A DNA stretch of 17,889 bases from Blastocatellia bacterium (GCA_016713405.1 JADJPF010000026.1:1-17889), one strand, 5' to 3'; counted from the stretch's first letter, positions 1-9,718 are shown. Notes: generated from the letters alone by a model not told the origin. A program made the numbers and translations.

Positions 1-1615
1 GAAAGTTACCCCAGCCTTTGTAGCTAAAGAGCCGTCCCCATTTGAATTGCTGCTACCATTACCGCCAATTGTTGTAATGATTCTTGTTGCTACGTTTACT
101 TTGCGAATACGGTTATTAAAAGAATCGGCAATTAAAATATTTCCATCTATGTCTACAGCTACTCCATTAGGGAAAAAAAACCGGTTGCTTGTGTAGCCTG
201 TCCACCATCCCCGCTAAAACCCTCTTCACCATTACCAGCAATAGTAGTAATAATGCCATTTCTATCAATTTGTCGGACTCTATTACCATCTCCATCAGCA
301 ATAAAAATACCGCCTTGTTTATCAACAGCAATGTCCAAAGGTGAAAGTTTAGCTTTTGTCGTGCTGCGCACCATCTCCTAGTGGACAATCAATTTCAGGG
401 CAACCAGCCATACTAGTAACAATACCCGTATTAAAATCAACCTTGCGGACTTGACTAGTCAAACGGTCTGCAATCAACTAATTTCCATCATTATCCAAGG
501 CTATTTCTACAGGCATAAACACTGCACTAGTGGCAACCGATCCATCACCATCAAAATTAGCTTTCCATTGCCAGCAATTGTTGTAATTAAACCAGTTTTA
601 GCATCAACTCTACGAATTCGATTATTATCTTGATCAGCAATAAATAGGTTGCCAAATCCATCAGCAATAGCTTCTGTTGGTCTTATAGTGCTATTAATTG
701 CTGAATACGGTCTGTAGTTGCGCTGTCTTGACCATTTCCAGCTACAGTGCTAATCATTCCAGTATTTATATCAATCTTACGCACTCTGCTATTATCTGTA
801 TCACTAATAAAAATATTACCTAGGCTATCCATAGTAGCAAAACTAGGAAAATTTAGGCTTGCTCCTAGTTGCTAAAATATTATCGCCGTTATAATCAGCA
901 TCTCCTGTACCAGCAATGTTAGCAATATTACCTGTACTACATCAACTTTTGGATTCGATTATTAAATGAATCAGCAATTAGTAAATTATTTTTGTCATCC
1001 AGGAAAATGCCTATAGGAAAACTAAGTGAGGCTTGGAGGGCTGGCCCACTGTCGCCGCTAAAATCAGATCCACCATTACCTACTACAGTAGTAATTATGT
1101 TAGTTACCTATCAACTCTTCGGATTCGGTTATTACCTGAATCAGCAATAAAAAATATTGCCCTGTTTATCAATCGCAACGCTTGTTGGCGTGTCAAAGAA
1201 GCATTGCTTGCGACTCCATTATCTCCATCAAATGCAGCAACTCCATTACCAGCAATAGTAGTAATATTATTAGTATTAGCATCTATTTTACGGACACGAT
1301 TATTGCTAGTGTCATAATAAAAATATTGCCATTTATATCAATTGCCACGCTTTGAGGGGAGTTTAAGCTTGCTATGGTTGCTAACATTCCATCGCCGCTA
1401 AAGTCTGATCGACCACTACCAGCAATTGTTGTAACAACTCCAGTGTTTACATCAACTTTGCGGATGCGATTATTCAAATCATCAGCAATAATCATATTGC
1501 CAACATCATCTAAAGCTATGCTTAACGCGCTTAATGCTACTTCAGAACTAACTGCTTGACCACCATCACCAAGATAAGTCCGCCAGCAATAGTAGTAATT
1601 TCACCTGTAGCAAGT
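1..1615 (-). repeat. Array of ten NHL coding repeats, period about 170 nt
   Basis: The TIAG-type core (ITTIAG and variants MISTVAG, NIANIAG, GIVTSMAG, IITTVVG) recurs on the minus strand at about 71, 243, 413, 571, 747, 917, 1087, 1257, 1426 and 1591. The period is therefore close to 170 nt, or 56-57 residues. The DNA of the units has diverged, so these are protein repeats and not a recent tandem duplication. The number and spacing fit one or more beta-propellers of six to seven blades, continuing past the left edge. Confidence 0.85.
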
Positions 1616-3205
1616 TCAGTTATTGGTTTAGGTAAAATGGTAAATCGTTTTTGATCCATTCCTCCGCGAGTTTGGACAGTTAGAGTGCGATCTCCAGCAG
1701 ATTGTTGACTTGCAACACGAATACGAATACGTCGAGCAGTTTCAACAGTTAAATCTGTAATTAGCTGATTCTCCCAGCACAACTTGGGTGTCAGGAGCAA
1801 AATTACTACCTGTTATGATTATTTCTTCGCCGCCTTCTATTCGCGCTTGAGTGCGGCTTAAATTATCTATTTTTGGTGCGCCAATGGTGACAACTTTAAC
1901 AGCTTCATCTTCGCTAACCGCATTGTTATCAAGTACAAAAGCGCGTGTCGCTTGAACTACTACACTAGTTGCTTGTCCAAAACTAATGCCAGGTTGAGCC
2001 AAAGAAATCATTTGACGTTGTGATTGATTTACAGGTTAGTAATAACTTTAACTCCTGTTTGATCAACAACATAAATATTTCCCATAGTATCTAAGCTAAT
2101 TGATTGAAGGTTATTAAAGGGTAAATTCATTATCTACAAGAGGATTTATTGAAGTATTTGCAATCGGGCCAATGGTTTTAACTTCACCCGTAAAACTAAC
2201 AGAGCGAATTACATTATTTCCAGCATCGGCAACAAAGATAACTTCGCTTGTACTACTAGCAAAAAATGAAGTTTTTGCAGGATTAACCGACACGCTTACA
2301 GGACGGTTAAAAAGAGCCTGACGACCTTGACCATCGGCTTTTCCAGCGTTGCCAGGACTACCAGCTAGCAGGCGGACTTCTTGTTTACCAAAATCAGCTA
2401 AATAAATTGCTTATTTCCAGTATCAGCAATTACTAGATTTCCCTCCATTAGCTAGCGCGATACCTTGAGGATTTCTAAAACTGTTTGAGAAAAAGTAGTT
2501 ATATCATTTGACATTGTTCCTATTGAGCCATTACCTAAGACAGAGACTACATTATTACTAAAATCTACTTTTCTAATGCTATTATTTAGCGTGTCGGCAA
2601 TGTAAATACCGCCTTGAGGACGATTATCTACAGCCACACCTAGCGGGCCAGCAAATTGGGCTTGTGTCCTTTGCCCATCGAGCTTTCCACGCGTTCCTGA
2701 TTGTCCAGCAAAAACAGTTATATCAGCATTGCTATTATCTTTTTAAGATTACATGGTTATTTGGATCGCTAATATAAATAGAACCATCTGAGCCTACTTT
2801 TGTATCACCTGGAACTTTTCGCCCCTTTGCTTTGTTGACTCTTGCCACAGCAACAAAGTTTGACACTCTTCCCATAGGGCTTTGAACCGTAATAGTTGCG
2901 TAACCTTGCTGTAAGCCTGTCACCATACCCGTTTGATCAACAATTGCAATTTCTGGGCTGTCAGACTCAAAACGCAGGTTTTGAGTAATTGGACTATTAT
3001 TATTATCTAATACAGTTAGCTTAAAGTGGCTAGCTTCATTAACAACCGGGTTAGGATCATTATTTGGCCAACAACTTTATAGAAGCTTGTTGAAATGCAA
3101 AATTAAACTTTTATGTGATTTGTTAGAGAATAGATAAGTATTTTGTGGAACAAGCAAACAAATTATTGTTAGGCAAGAGAAAAAAGCAATAAAATTCGGC
3201 TCTAT
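1..3205 (-). CDS. Large secreted NHL-repeat protein with BIG2-like and IPT/TIG domains (5' part, frame-broken, runs off left edge)
   Basis: Reading leftward, a hydrophobic segment (FIAFFSCLTIICLLV, about 3195-3150) is a likely signal sequence. A BIG2-like Ig domain follows (SDSPEIAIVDQTGMVTGL, about 2980-2910). Next come about four NHL units (about 2800-2150), an IPT/TIG domain (PKIDNLSR..IIITGSNFAPDTQVVLGE, about 1880-1770, continuing to about 1640) and ten more NHL units to position 1. NHL units show the ITTIAGNG...GFSGDGG..A....P..VAVD..GNIFIAD..NNRIRKVD pattern typical of beta-propeller blades in exported bacterial proteins that bind ligands or partners. The start is uncertain. No ATG sits just before the hydrophobic segment, but a GAGG Shine-Dalgarno-like stretch precedes an ATA at 3205, which could be a misread ATG. 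Many one-base frame breaks occur (for example near 3070, 2740, 2460, 1790, 1580, 1310 and 160), while repeat content continues across each. The function is unknown; an extracellular or cell-surface binding role is an inference from the domains. Confidence 0.85.
2150..2800 (-). repeat. Second NHL repeat block (about four units)
   Basis: Core motifs on the minus strand lie near 2710 (ITVFAGQSG), 2535 (VVSVLGNG), 2365 (QEVRLLAGSPG) and 2180 (VKTIGPIA), spaced about 170-185 nt. Typical NHL segments such as GGIYIADTLNNSIRKVDF (about 2610-2560) sit between them. The block is separated from the left-hand array by the IPT/TIG domain, so the protein probably has two propeller regions around an Ig-like module. 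Confidence 0.7.
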
Positions 3206-3258
3206 GGTGAGATCCTCAAGATAAATAAAATTATCTAAGTAATAAGTGGGGTAATAAA

Positions 3259-3286
3259 TTAACAAGTAAAAAATTTTTCTTGTTAA
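3259..3286. promoter_or_regulatory. Perfect 8-bp inverted repeat around an A5T5 core
   Basis: TTAACAAG (3259-3266) and CTTGTTAA (3279-3286) are exact reverse complements flanking TAAAAAATTTTT, itself nearly palindromic. The element lies about 55 nt upstream of the probable start of the NHL protein and about 270 nt upstream of the divergent protease gene. It could be a dimeric-regulator operator or a hairpin in the leader of either gene. No regulator is identified. Confidence 0.4.
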
Positions 3287-3439
3287 AATCTTTTCTAATG
3301 TATTTATGCTGGTTTATTCTCTCTTTTCTTTAGGATTTATGCAATGTTTTTGAGTTTGTAGCTATTTATCACACTTGGCAAAAAAAATCTTAATGTAACC
3401 TCAGTAATAGAAAATTACCTGATTTTTGGATAAAAACAA

Positions 3440-3541
3440 ATGAGTAGTTTAGTTAAAGATATAAATAAAAAATGCTATTTATTCAAATTAGCAAAAGAAA
3501 TAAAAGATTGGGCAAAAGAATCACAATACTTTAAATTTTAA
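3440..3541 (+). CDS. Doubtful 33-codon ORF
   Basis: An ATG-initiated frame of 33 codons (begins MSSLVKDINKK, ends ESQYFKF) stops 12 nt before the GTG start of the protease gene. It is basic and could form a short helix. It has only a weak GGA upstream and no recognised family. It could be a leader peptide, an upstream remnant of a frame-shifted gene, or chance. The close spacing to the next gene is the only argument in favour. Confidence 0.2.
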   Translation: MSSLVKDINKKCYLFKLAKEIKDWAKESQYFKF

Positions 3542-3553
3542 TAGGATAAAATT

Positions 3554-4527
3554 GTGCCAAAAAATGACCCAGATGATTATTTAAACTTACATTCAACTAA
3601 ACAAACAGACGACTTTGCTTTAGGTGAGTCAAATGCTGATGAGTTGACAGAAGGCAAAAATACTTTGCCTAATGCAGTTTATATTGTTCCTATAGTTGCG
3701 GGATTTGCAATGCTAGTTTTTTTAGCTCTATCAATTTTTGTTTTTAGAGTCTGGGACGAAACGCCTGGCACAAGCAACGAAGCGCAAAGTATTCGAGTAA
3801 AAGAAGATAATCAACCTATTGTTGGTAAACAAAAAACTATTAAAACTTCAGTTGAAAATAAAATAAATACACCTTCTCCAATACCCTCATCAATCAATAA
3901 CCCAATTAGCAACCCAACACCTTTAGCTAAAAACAGAAATAAGCAGTAATTCACCTATTGCAACAATACTTGAAAGTGCTTTGCCAGCAGTTGGAATGGT
4001 ACTAGTAAAACTCCTGCAAAAATAAAATAAGTTCTGGCTCTGGATTTATGATTACAAATGATGGGCTATTTGTTACTAATTGTCATGTTATTGAAGATTG
4101 GCAAGAAATAGCAGTTAAGCTTAATAATAGTGAAAAGATTTATCTTGTTGATGCTATTAATTGTGATACAAAAAAGGACTTAGCCATTTTACGTTTTCGA
4201 GAAACAGGAAATTATCCTATTTTAGATTTAGAGGAAAAATTTTACTGCTAGTTTAGGTGATGATGTGGTTATTTTAGGCTATCCATTAGGCACTAAACTT
4301 GGTGTAGAAGTTACTTTATCTACAGGAATTATAAGCAGCACTCGAAATATTTCTAATGTTAGTATGTTACAAACCAATGCAGCAATAAATCATGGAAATT
4401 TGAAAGGCCAATGATTTCACGTCGTAGCGGTAAGGTTATAGGCATAGTTACTGCTAAAGTAAGAGATAGTGAATCCATTGGGCCAGCAATTAATATTAAT
4501 GAACTTAAATCCATAGTTAGTAAATAA
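3554..4527 (+). CDS. Membrane-anchored trypsin/HtrA-like serine protease domain
   Basis: The GTG start at 3554 has AGGA eight bases upstream. Residues 1-40 are acidic and probably cytoplasmic. A transmembrane helix follows (about 43-65, VYIVPIVAGFAMLVFLALSI), then a Pro/Asn/Ser-rich linker. The protease core follows after two frame breaks (near 3940 and 4015): SGSGFMITNDGLFVTNCHVIED supplies the catalytic His, KKDLAILRF the catalytic Asp, then DDVVILGYPLG and LSTGIIS as in HtrA/DegP relatives. The expected GNSGGP serine motif reads, after a one-base correction, as GNLKGP (about 4394-4412). Either the nucleophile is lost or the read is wrong there. Downstream VIGIVTAKV and GPAININELKSIV are again family-like. 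No PDZ domain is seen. The in-frame stop at 4525-4527 may itself be a frameshift artefact, because related-looking coding sequence continues at once in another frame. Confidence 0.75.
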
Positions 4528-7374
4528 TAGGCTTTCAATTGCCCCAGATTATTTTGACCGGCTAGGCTTGCCGCGAAAACCTTTCTGAAAAGGAACTAGA
4601 AAAAATACTTGCTCACCAAGAAGCACGTTGTCAAGTGTTACTAAAATTCCTGTTAAACGCACTCAAGCAGCACAAAAACTAGAGCTAATTTAAAATTGTA
4701 AAAGGCTTACTTAATGCTGCTCCGGTTGTAGATGATACTTTTGACACTCTAAATATTGACCAAACAGAACTAAAAACACCTGATAGCTTTCCCTAAAAGC
4801 CACACCAAAAGTAAACACAGAACTAATTTTTGAAACCTATAAAATTACTGATGAAGGCGAAATAGGCAAACTTCGGTCGCTGATTAATCAATGGGCTGTA
4901 AGTATTCCTCATCATGAATATTTAACCTTTGGAACAGATATTGAGGTTTTAGCGGTTGAAGAACGACCTATTTATTTAATAGATATTAGATATTTATTAG
5001 AAAATAGAGAAGTTATAGCAAAACAAAAACCTTATTTTGGTGAAGCATTACCAGTAAATACGCCTGTAAAAAGCTGATCAGTTGCAGTTTGGCAAGTAAA
5101 AGTTATGCTCCTGCTACTTATCAATCTAACACTTTAGAGCAAGAAATAACTGCGTCCCGTGAGCGCGTAGAGTGCCAGGTTGCCACCGACAGGGCGAAAT
5201 GTGGTGTTTAGCCTGTCGTAGTTCAGGACAAGTTGCTTGTAAAGAATGTCAGGGGAAATACCAGTTTAATTGCCTTATTTGTGATGGAAAAGGGCAAATT
5301 ACCCAAGGTCAACGCCTTATAGATTGTGGTCAATGTCGCGGTGTAGGCATTGCTATTTGTGGATATTGTCGAGAAGGTCTAGCCATTTGTTCAACTTGCC
5401 AAGGTAAGCGTCAAGTTGTTTGTAAAGAATGTAGCGGCAAAGGTGAACTCTTAAATTTTCTTAACCTCAAAATTAGCTATCAATTACAATCTGCCCAAAC
5501 AAATGTTTTCCACCAAATTTTCCTGATTTTATACAAAAAAACTTTTCTCCAACCGAAGAAAACATATTTGTTTTTCGTCCAGAAGGCGAACAATTTGTTA
5601 ACGCCAAACCTATAAATGAGATTAACCACTTAGACCTACGCAATCCAATTTTAGATTTAGCAACTAAATATTTAGTGAAAAATAGCTCTGAACAAATTCA
5701 CATTAGCAAGCATTCTATTTCGTTCGTCGATGTCCAGCTATTACTTAAGTTATAGTTTGAAGAAAAGAATATGAACTTTGGGTTATTGGGTCGGATAAAA
5801 AGATTTATTCTCGTACTAGTCCAATTTCTGAATATGATAAAAAGTTATCCCAGCTAGCAGCAGAACAGCTAGCAGCAAATTATTTTCTTAACGCTTTAGA
5901 GCTACTTTCAGATGCTTTTCGCCATACACCTAATTCTGCAAGTGCTTTAGTTGTAGTAAATAACAGTGTCAAAAAATTACAGGAAAAATTAAAGACAAAG
6001 CATTTTTATGAAATTATTGAATCTGCAAGCCAAGCAGAGAAGTTTTAGGTAAAGATCTAGCAGTTAATTTTAGCCGCTTAAAACAACAAGCTACTTCAAA
6101 TATGAGACGAGAATATGCTGTAGCCAGTGTTGGTTCAGGGTTTGCTAATACTTTTATTTACTTATATTTTTAATGGGAATAAATGGTCAAGTTTACGCTC
6201 GTACTTTGACCATGCAGATTAGTTTTCCTTTGGTTATTCTTGCAACTGCTCTAGCTTGGCTTTTGGCGACCTATCTTGCAACTCAAATGGCACGAACAGT
6301 TGTTGCTAGTTTAGTTAGTTTAGTCCTAATACTTCTTAGTAGTATATTTAGCTTAATAGAGCAAGATGATTATTTAGCTCGTCGTAAAGGGGAAATTACT
6401 GCTCGTTTTGGACAAGGTGATTATGAGTCGTCAAAAGCCGCAATTGAGCCTTCGAGTCGCTAATTGCTATTTCTCCCAAAGATTGGCAGCTACAGTTAAT
6501 GCCAGGGCGGGCTATGTAAAAGCTACTTACTATGAAAAGGCTGTCCAGTGCTTAAATCTAGCTCTTAACTTAAATGCTAATAATGCTGAGATTTACAATG
6601 AATTAGGGTTAGCTTTATTAGGTAAAAATGAAAAGAAGCAGCAATCAAAACTTTCGTCAAGCTACAAACTTATCCCAACCTAAAATTTACCGGGAAGCTT
6701 ATCAAAACTTAGCTGGTGCTTTAGATATGGCTTATATTGACGGTGCAACATTAACAATGGGACGTAGTGATAATGTTCTAGATCTGCCTGTCCATAGCGT
6801 TATTGTAGAAGGTTTTTTTTAATGGATAAATTTGAGGTGACTAATCAAGATTACTTAGAATTTATTAAAGATACTAAGCATATTGCTCCAAGCATTTGGA
6901 CTAGCGACAGCCCAAAGCCAGGTACAGAAAAAATGCCTGTAACAGGTATAAGCTTAATGGATGCAAAAGCTTTTGCTGAATGGAAAGCTAAAAAAACAGG
7001 TTTTGCTTATCGACTTCCTAAAGAAGCAGAATGGGAGCTAGCTGCACGAGGAGCAAAGGGAAGAAATTTTCCTTGGGGTGATGAGTGGAAAACTAATTTA
7101 GCTAATGTTAAGGCAGCAGAAGGACGACTAGCTAATGTTGGAAGTTTTACACAAGGAAATAGCCCTGAAGGTGTAGCTGATTTGTTAGGCAATGTTGCAG
7201 AATGGATAGATGAGCCGCTAAAAGTTTACCCAAATGGCAAAGCTGTTATTACTGCTGAACTTTGGGTTGTTCGAGGAGGAGCTATGATAGTCTTCCACGC
7301 AAGATGGAGCTAGTCGAAGTGGAGCTGTAGCAGAAAAGCAGGATTATCCAAATATAGGTTTTCGATGTAATTAG
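4528..7374 (+). CDS. Multidomain protein: helical N-terminus, DnaJ-type zinc finger, TM segments, TPR-like helices, FGE-sulfatase domain
   Basis: After frame correction the order is as follows. A short helical segment (DYFDRLGLPR..SEKELEKILAHQEA, about 4550-4630) is weakly reminiscent of J-like domains. An alpha/beta stretch follows (about 4840-5070). Eight CxxC pairs with CxGKG-type spacing span about 5174-5445, as in DnaJ central zinc fingers but doubled. A charged region (5460-6130) precedes hydrophobic segments (about 6150-6360, LVILATALAWLLATYLA and VVASLVSLVLILLSS). A TPR-like pair follows (AVQCLNLALNLNANNAEIYNELG, 6535-6620). Last comes an FGE-sulfatase domain (IDGATLTMG..DKFEVTNQDYLEFI..RLPKEAEWELAARG..FPWGD..LLGNVAEW..VVRGGA..GFRCN, 6735-7374). 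The Cys pair of true formylglycine-generating enzymes is not evident, so this is probably a non-catalytic member of the fold. There are at least eight frame breaks. No credible separate start is visible after 4527, so this may be the C-terminal part of the preceding protease protein (about 1,270 residues in total). Confidence 0.7.
5172..5450 (+). other. Cysteine-rich zinc-finger segment with eight CxxC pairs
   Basis: In one uninterrupted frame the pairs read (CP)GC, CLAC, CKEC, CLIC, CGQC, CGYC, CSTC, CKEC, several followed by xGxG or QGK. A canonical DnaJ central domain has four such pairs binding two zinc ions; eight pairs would bind four. The first Cys is recovered only by adding one base near 5174. 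In DnaJ-like proteins this module binds unfolded protein; here the partner is unknown. Confidence 0.75.
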
Positions 7375-7400
7375 TGCTAGGAAATTAAATAACTACAAAC

Positions 7401-7437
7401 AAGTCCTTGGAATTGGTTAATCTCCACCCAAGGACTT
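7401..7437. terminator. Hairpin between convergent genes
   Basis: AAGTCCTTGG (7401-7410) and CCAAGGACTT (7428-7437) form a perfect 10-bp stem with a 17-nt loop. It sits 27 nt after the FGE-domain stop codon and beyond the stop of the leftward universal stress gene. On the minus strand it is followed by the T-rich GTTTGTAGTTATTTAATTTC, so it best suits termination of the stress gene, though it may serve both directions. Confidence 0.65.
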
Positions 7438-7502
7438 AACAAGAGGCACTATGAACAATAAACCTTATCAGAGGAAAACTAAAACATTAGCAGTACTACA
7501 GT

Positions 7503-8402
7503 TTAATAATACCTAGTTACTAAAACAGGACATTTGGCCGCACGTAAGATTTTATCTGTAGTTGTACCAAATAAATATTCTTTCTTAGAGTCCCTACCAT
7601 GTGCGCCAATACAAACTAAATCCACATTTCTTTCTTCTATATGATCTAACAATTCTTGGTAAGGCTCTCCTTCAGCAACAAAACGAGTAATTTTTAACTC
7701 TTTGTCTGTCTCTGAATTAATTGCTCCATATGATTCATATACTTTGATGTACAGGATTACCAAAAACAGGAGAACCAGTAGAAATATTTTTAGGTAAAGT
7801 ATGTAGTAAATCTATTGATGAGCCATAAGTTTTTGCAAATTCTAAAGCATAAGAAAAAGCTTGTTTAGAATATTTAGAGAAATCACATCCTACTAAAATG
7901 CGTGAAAGCTCTACTTTGCCAGTTTCATCATTAACCCAGGATTTTTCATTTGGATGAATTACCAATATAGGACAGGGAGCAACTTTACAAACTATTTCGG
8001 TTGTAGAACCAAGCAGGCGGCTGCTAATGGGCGACGGCGTGAGAGCATAACAATTAAATCTATTTCTTTGTTCTATTGCAGTGGAAACAATTTTATTAGC
8101 TGGATCTCCCTTGGCTAACAATTACTTCCCAATCTGGAATTGGAACATCTGAAGGACTTAAATAAGCAGCTAGAGATTTAGTAAAATTAGTTTCTACATC
8201 AATATAAGCAGCGTCATTTGTTTCATCAAATTTTCTATAGAGTAAAAAAAAAGAGTTTGGCACTGTATGAACGTGCTAGTAATAAAGCATAGTCTAAAGC
8301 TTGATCAGATTCGGGAGTAAGTGAGCTAGCACATAAAATGCGTTTAATGCTGGCTTTGGGCAGTGATATTGATGGATAAGTTTGCGATTTTGTTGTTGAC
8401 AT
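7503..8402 (-). CDS. Tandem-domain universal stress protein (UspA family), about 299 residues
   Basis: The start is the ATG at 8402-8400 (MSTTKSQTYPSISLPKASIK). Two Usp domains follow. Domain 1 begins KRILCASSLTPESDQALDYALLLA and ends with LLGSTTEIV..APCPILVIHP. Domain 2 begins SRILVGCDFSKYSKQAFSYALEFA and ends IGAHGRDSKKEYLFGTTTDKIL..KCPVLVTRYY. Domain 2 carries the G-2x-G-9x-G(S/T) nucleotide-binding pattern (GAHG, nine residues, GT), so it probably binds ATP. Domain 1 keeps the GST but its first glycines fall in a frame-broken stretch. Breaks occur near 7745, 8035, 8115 and 8240. Such cytoplasmic proteins assist survival under starvation, oxidative or energy stress; the specific trigger is unknown. 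No strong Shine-Dalgarno is visible. It is probably monocistronic. Confidence 0.9.
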
Positions 8403-8746
8403 AATTTACTTTCGCTCTTTGGCGACCCCCTTTCATCGGCTTTGAATAACTGCTTACGCAATAGGTGTTCCAAGATAAAAATTGGTTGGAAAAATTATAA
8501 AAAGAAATAATTTAGAAAGAACAAATTAAGATAAACAAAATATAATTTCTTTATTATAAATGAGTTAGTAATTGTATGATTTTCCTATCCATCCATTAAA
8601 ATTAATTAAGTTTAATGCTATTAAATGTGATTTTTTTCCCATAGCTTTGAGTAATTTTTCAATAATTAATCTATCGAATTTTTATAAATTGTTTTATTAT
8701 CAAAAAAGTGTTGCTGGAAATATTAATTACGTTTGGAGTATAAAGT
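8403..8746. other. AT-rich divergent intergenic region
   Basis: This separates the leftward stress gene and the rightward ankyrin-like gene. I see no RNA gene, repeat or clear operator. A 64-codon open frame on the plus strand (8572-8766) is low-complexity, overlaps the next gene's start and lacks a ribosome site, so it is not called. The end of the region supplies GGAG as the ribosome-binding site for the gene at 8747. Confidence 0.5.
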
Positions 8747-9699
8747 ATGAAAACTATAATACATAAAATCTATGCAGTAATATTAATAGGTATTATTCTT
8801 TGTTACTGTTCAGCAACAATTTATGGACAAAAGCCCCAAGAAGAACCTAGTGATGCCCAAAAAACCTTGCAAGAAATGGGTATTGAATATACAAGAAGTG
8901 CTTTTCAAAAGGCTGTATATACGGGGGGATATAGATGTAGTTCGATTATTTGTTAATACCAAATTAGATTTTGTTGATGAGATGAGCAAAAAGAAATGAT
9001 TCTCGAAAATACTTTCTCATCAGTAAGTAGAGGACAAGTTGCTATTTTAGGGCTTCTTTAGATTTATTTCCCATAGATGTTTTTTAGAACGAGAAATTGA
9101 GAAAGATTTAATAAAGCTGCTTTATCATCAAATAATACAACAATGGTAAATTTATTATTAGATAGAAATATAGGCATAAATTACATAAGAACTATGTCTT
9201 TAAAATCTCTTATTAGAAATGACATAGCCATTGTTAAGTTACTTGAGAGAAGAGGAATAATTACTGTAAAAGGTAGAGAATTTGAAATAGCTACAAAATG
9301 AACAACAGGCAATAGAAGCTATGAGGCTATTTCATTCAGTTCAGGCTACTTATCAAGCGGGTGTAGGTGATGGTAACTTTGGATCGGCTGAAGAAATTTT
9401 CAAAATGAGTTGATTGATCCAGTTTTAGCAAATGCTGCTGGAGTTGGGCCTATGGAAGTTAACGGTTTAAATGTGTGGGTGATGGTAGTCCTAAAAATGG
9501 CTATAAGTTCTTGGTTTTTAAGAAAGATGCAGATCAAGCAAATCTAGCTGATTTTGTTGTGATTGCAATACCAATAATAGCTCAAGGCAATGATAGAACA
9601 GGTAATCATAGTTTTTATGTAGATGCTACAGGCGTAATTAGAATGTCTAATAGTAACGAAACACCATCAGAAAATAGCCATCCTATTGTAAATGAATAA
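8747..9699 (+). CDS. Exported protein with ankyrin-like repeats and a pilin-like C-terminal domain
   Basis: The ATG at 8747 has GGAG eight bases upstream. Residues 1-27 form a Sec signal peptide (MKTIIHK, hydrophobic core, then IYGQ). After frame correction about four ankyrin-like units follow: SAFQKAVYTG-DIDVVRLFVN, a unit around VSRGQVAILGLL, ALSSNNTTMVNLLLDR, and KSLIRNDIAIVKLLERRG. From about 9305 the C-terminal part reads EAMRLFHSVQATYQAG.GDGNFGSAEEIF, then LIDPVLANAAG, CGDGSPKNGYKFLVFK and TGNHSFYVDATGVIRMSNSNE. It resembles the soluble domain of type IV pilin-like (GspG/H-like) proteins that I associate with Acidobacteria. There is no prepilin peptidase site, so it is unlikely to be assembled as a pilin. 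At least five frame breaks occur between 8925 and 9475. A periplasmic interaction role is an inference; the partner is unknown. Confidence 0.7.
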
Positions 9700-9718
9700 A
9701 TACAGTGTTTACAATATT

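Larger units (their letters stand above)
3206..3553. other. Divergent intergenic region
   Basis: This AT-rich spacer separates the leftward NHL gene from the rightward protease gene. Apart from the inverted repeat at 3259-3286 and the doubtful small ORF at 3440-3541, I see no strong promoter, RNA gene or repeat. It must hold promoters for both directions, but none of the candidate hexamers is convincing by eye. Confidence 0.5.

Noticed and set aside
1..1615. Regular 170-nt periodicity as a CRISPR array or satellite DNA
   Set aside because: Units are diverged at DNA level but conserved as NHL protein repeats on the minus strand; there are no identical direct repeats with unique spacers.
7007..7192. 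Minus-strand open frame inside the FGE-sulfatase domain
   Set aside because: The plus-strand frame carries clear family motifs throughout; the minus frame has no recognisable content or start signal.
8572..8766. 64-codon plus-strand open frame
   Set aside because: Low-complexity AT-driven composition, no ribosome site, and it overlaps the better-supported start at 8747.
8747..8827. Signal peptide of the ankyrin-like protein as a lipoprotein signal
   Set aside because: Cys residues follow the hydrophobic core (ILCYCS) but do not fit a standard lipobox; ordinary Sec cleavage after the IYG region is more likely.
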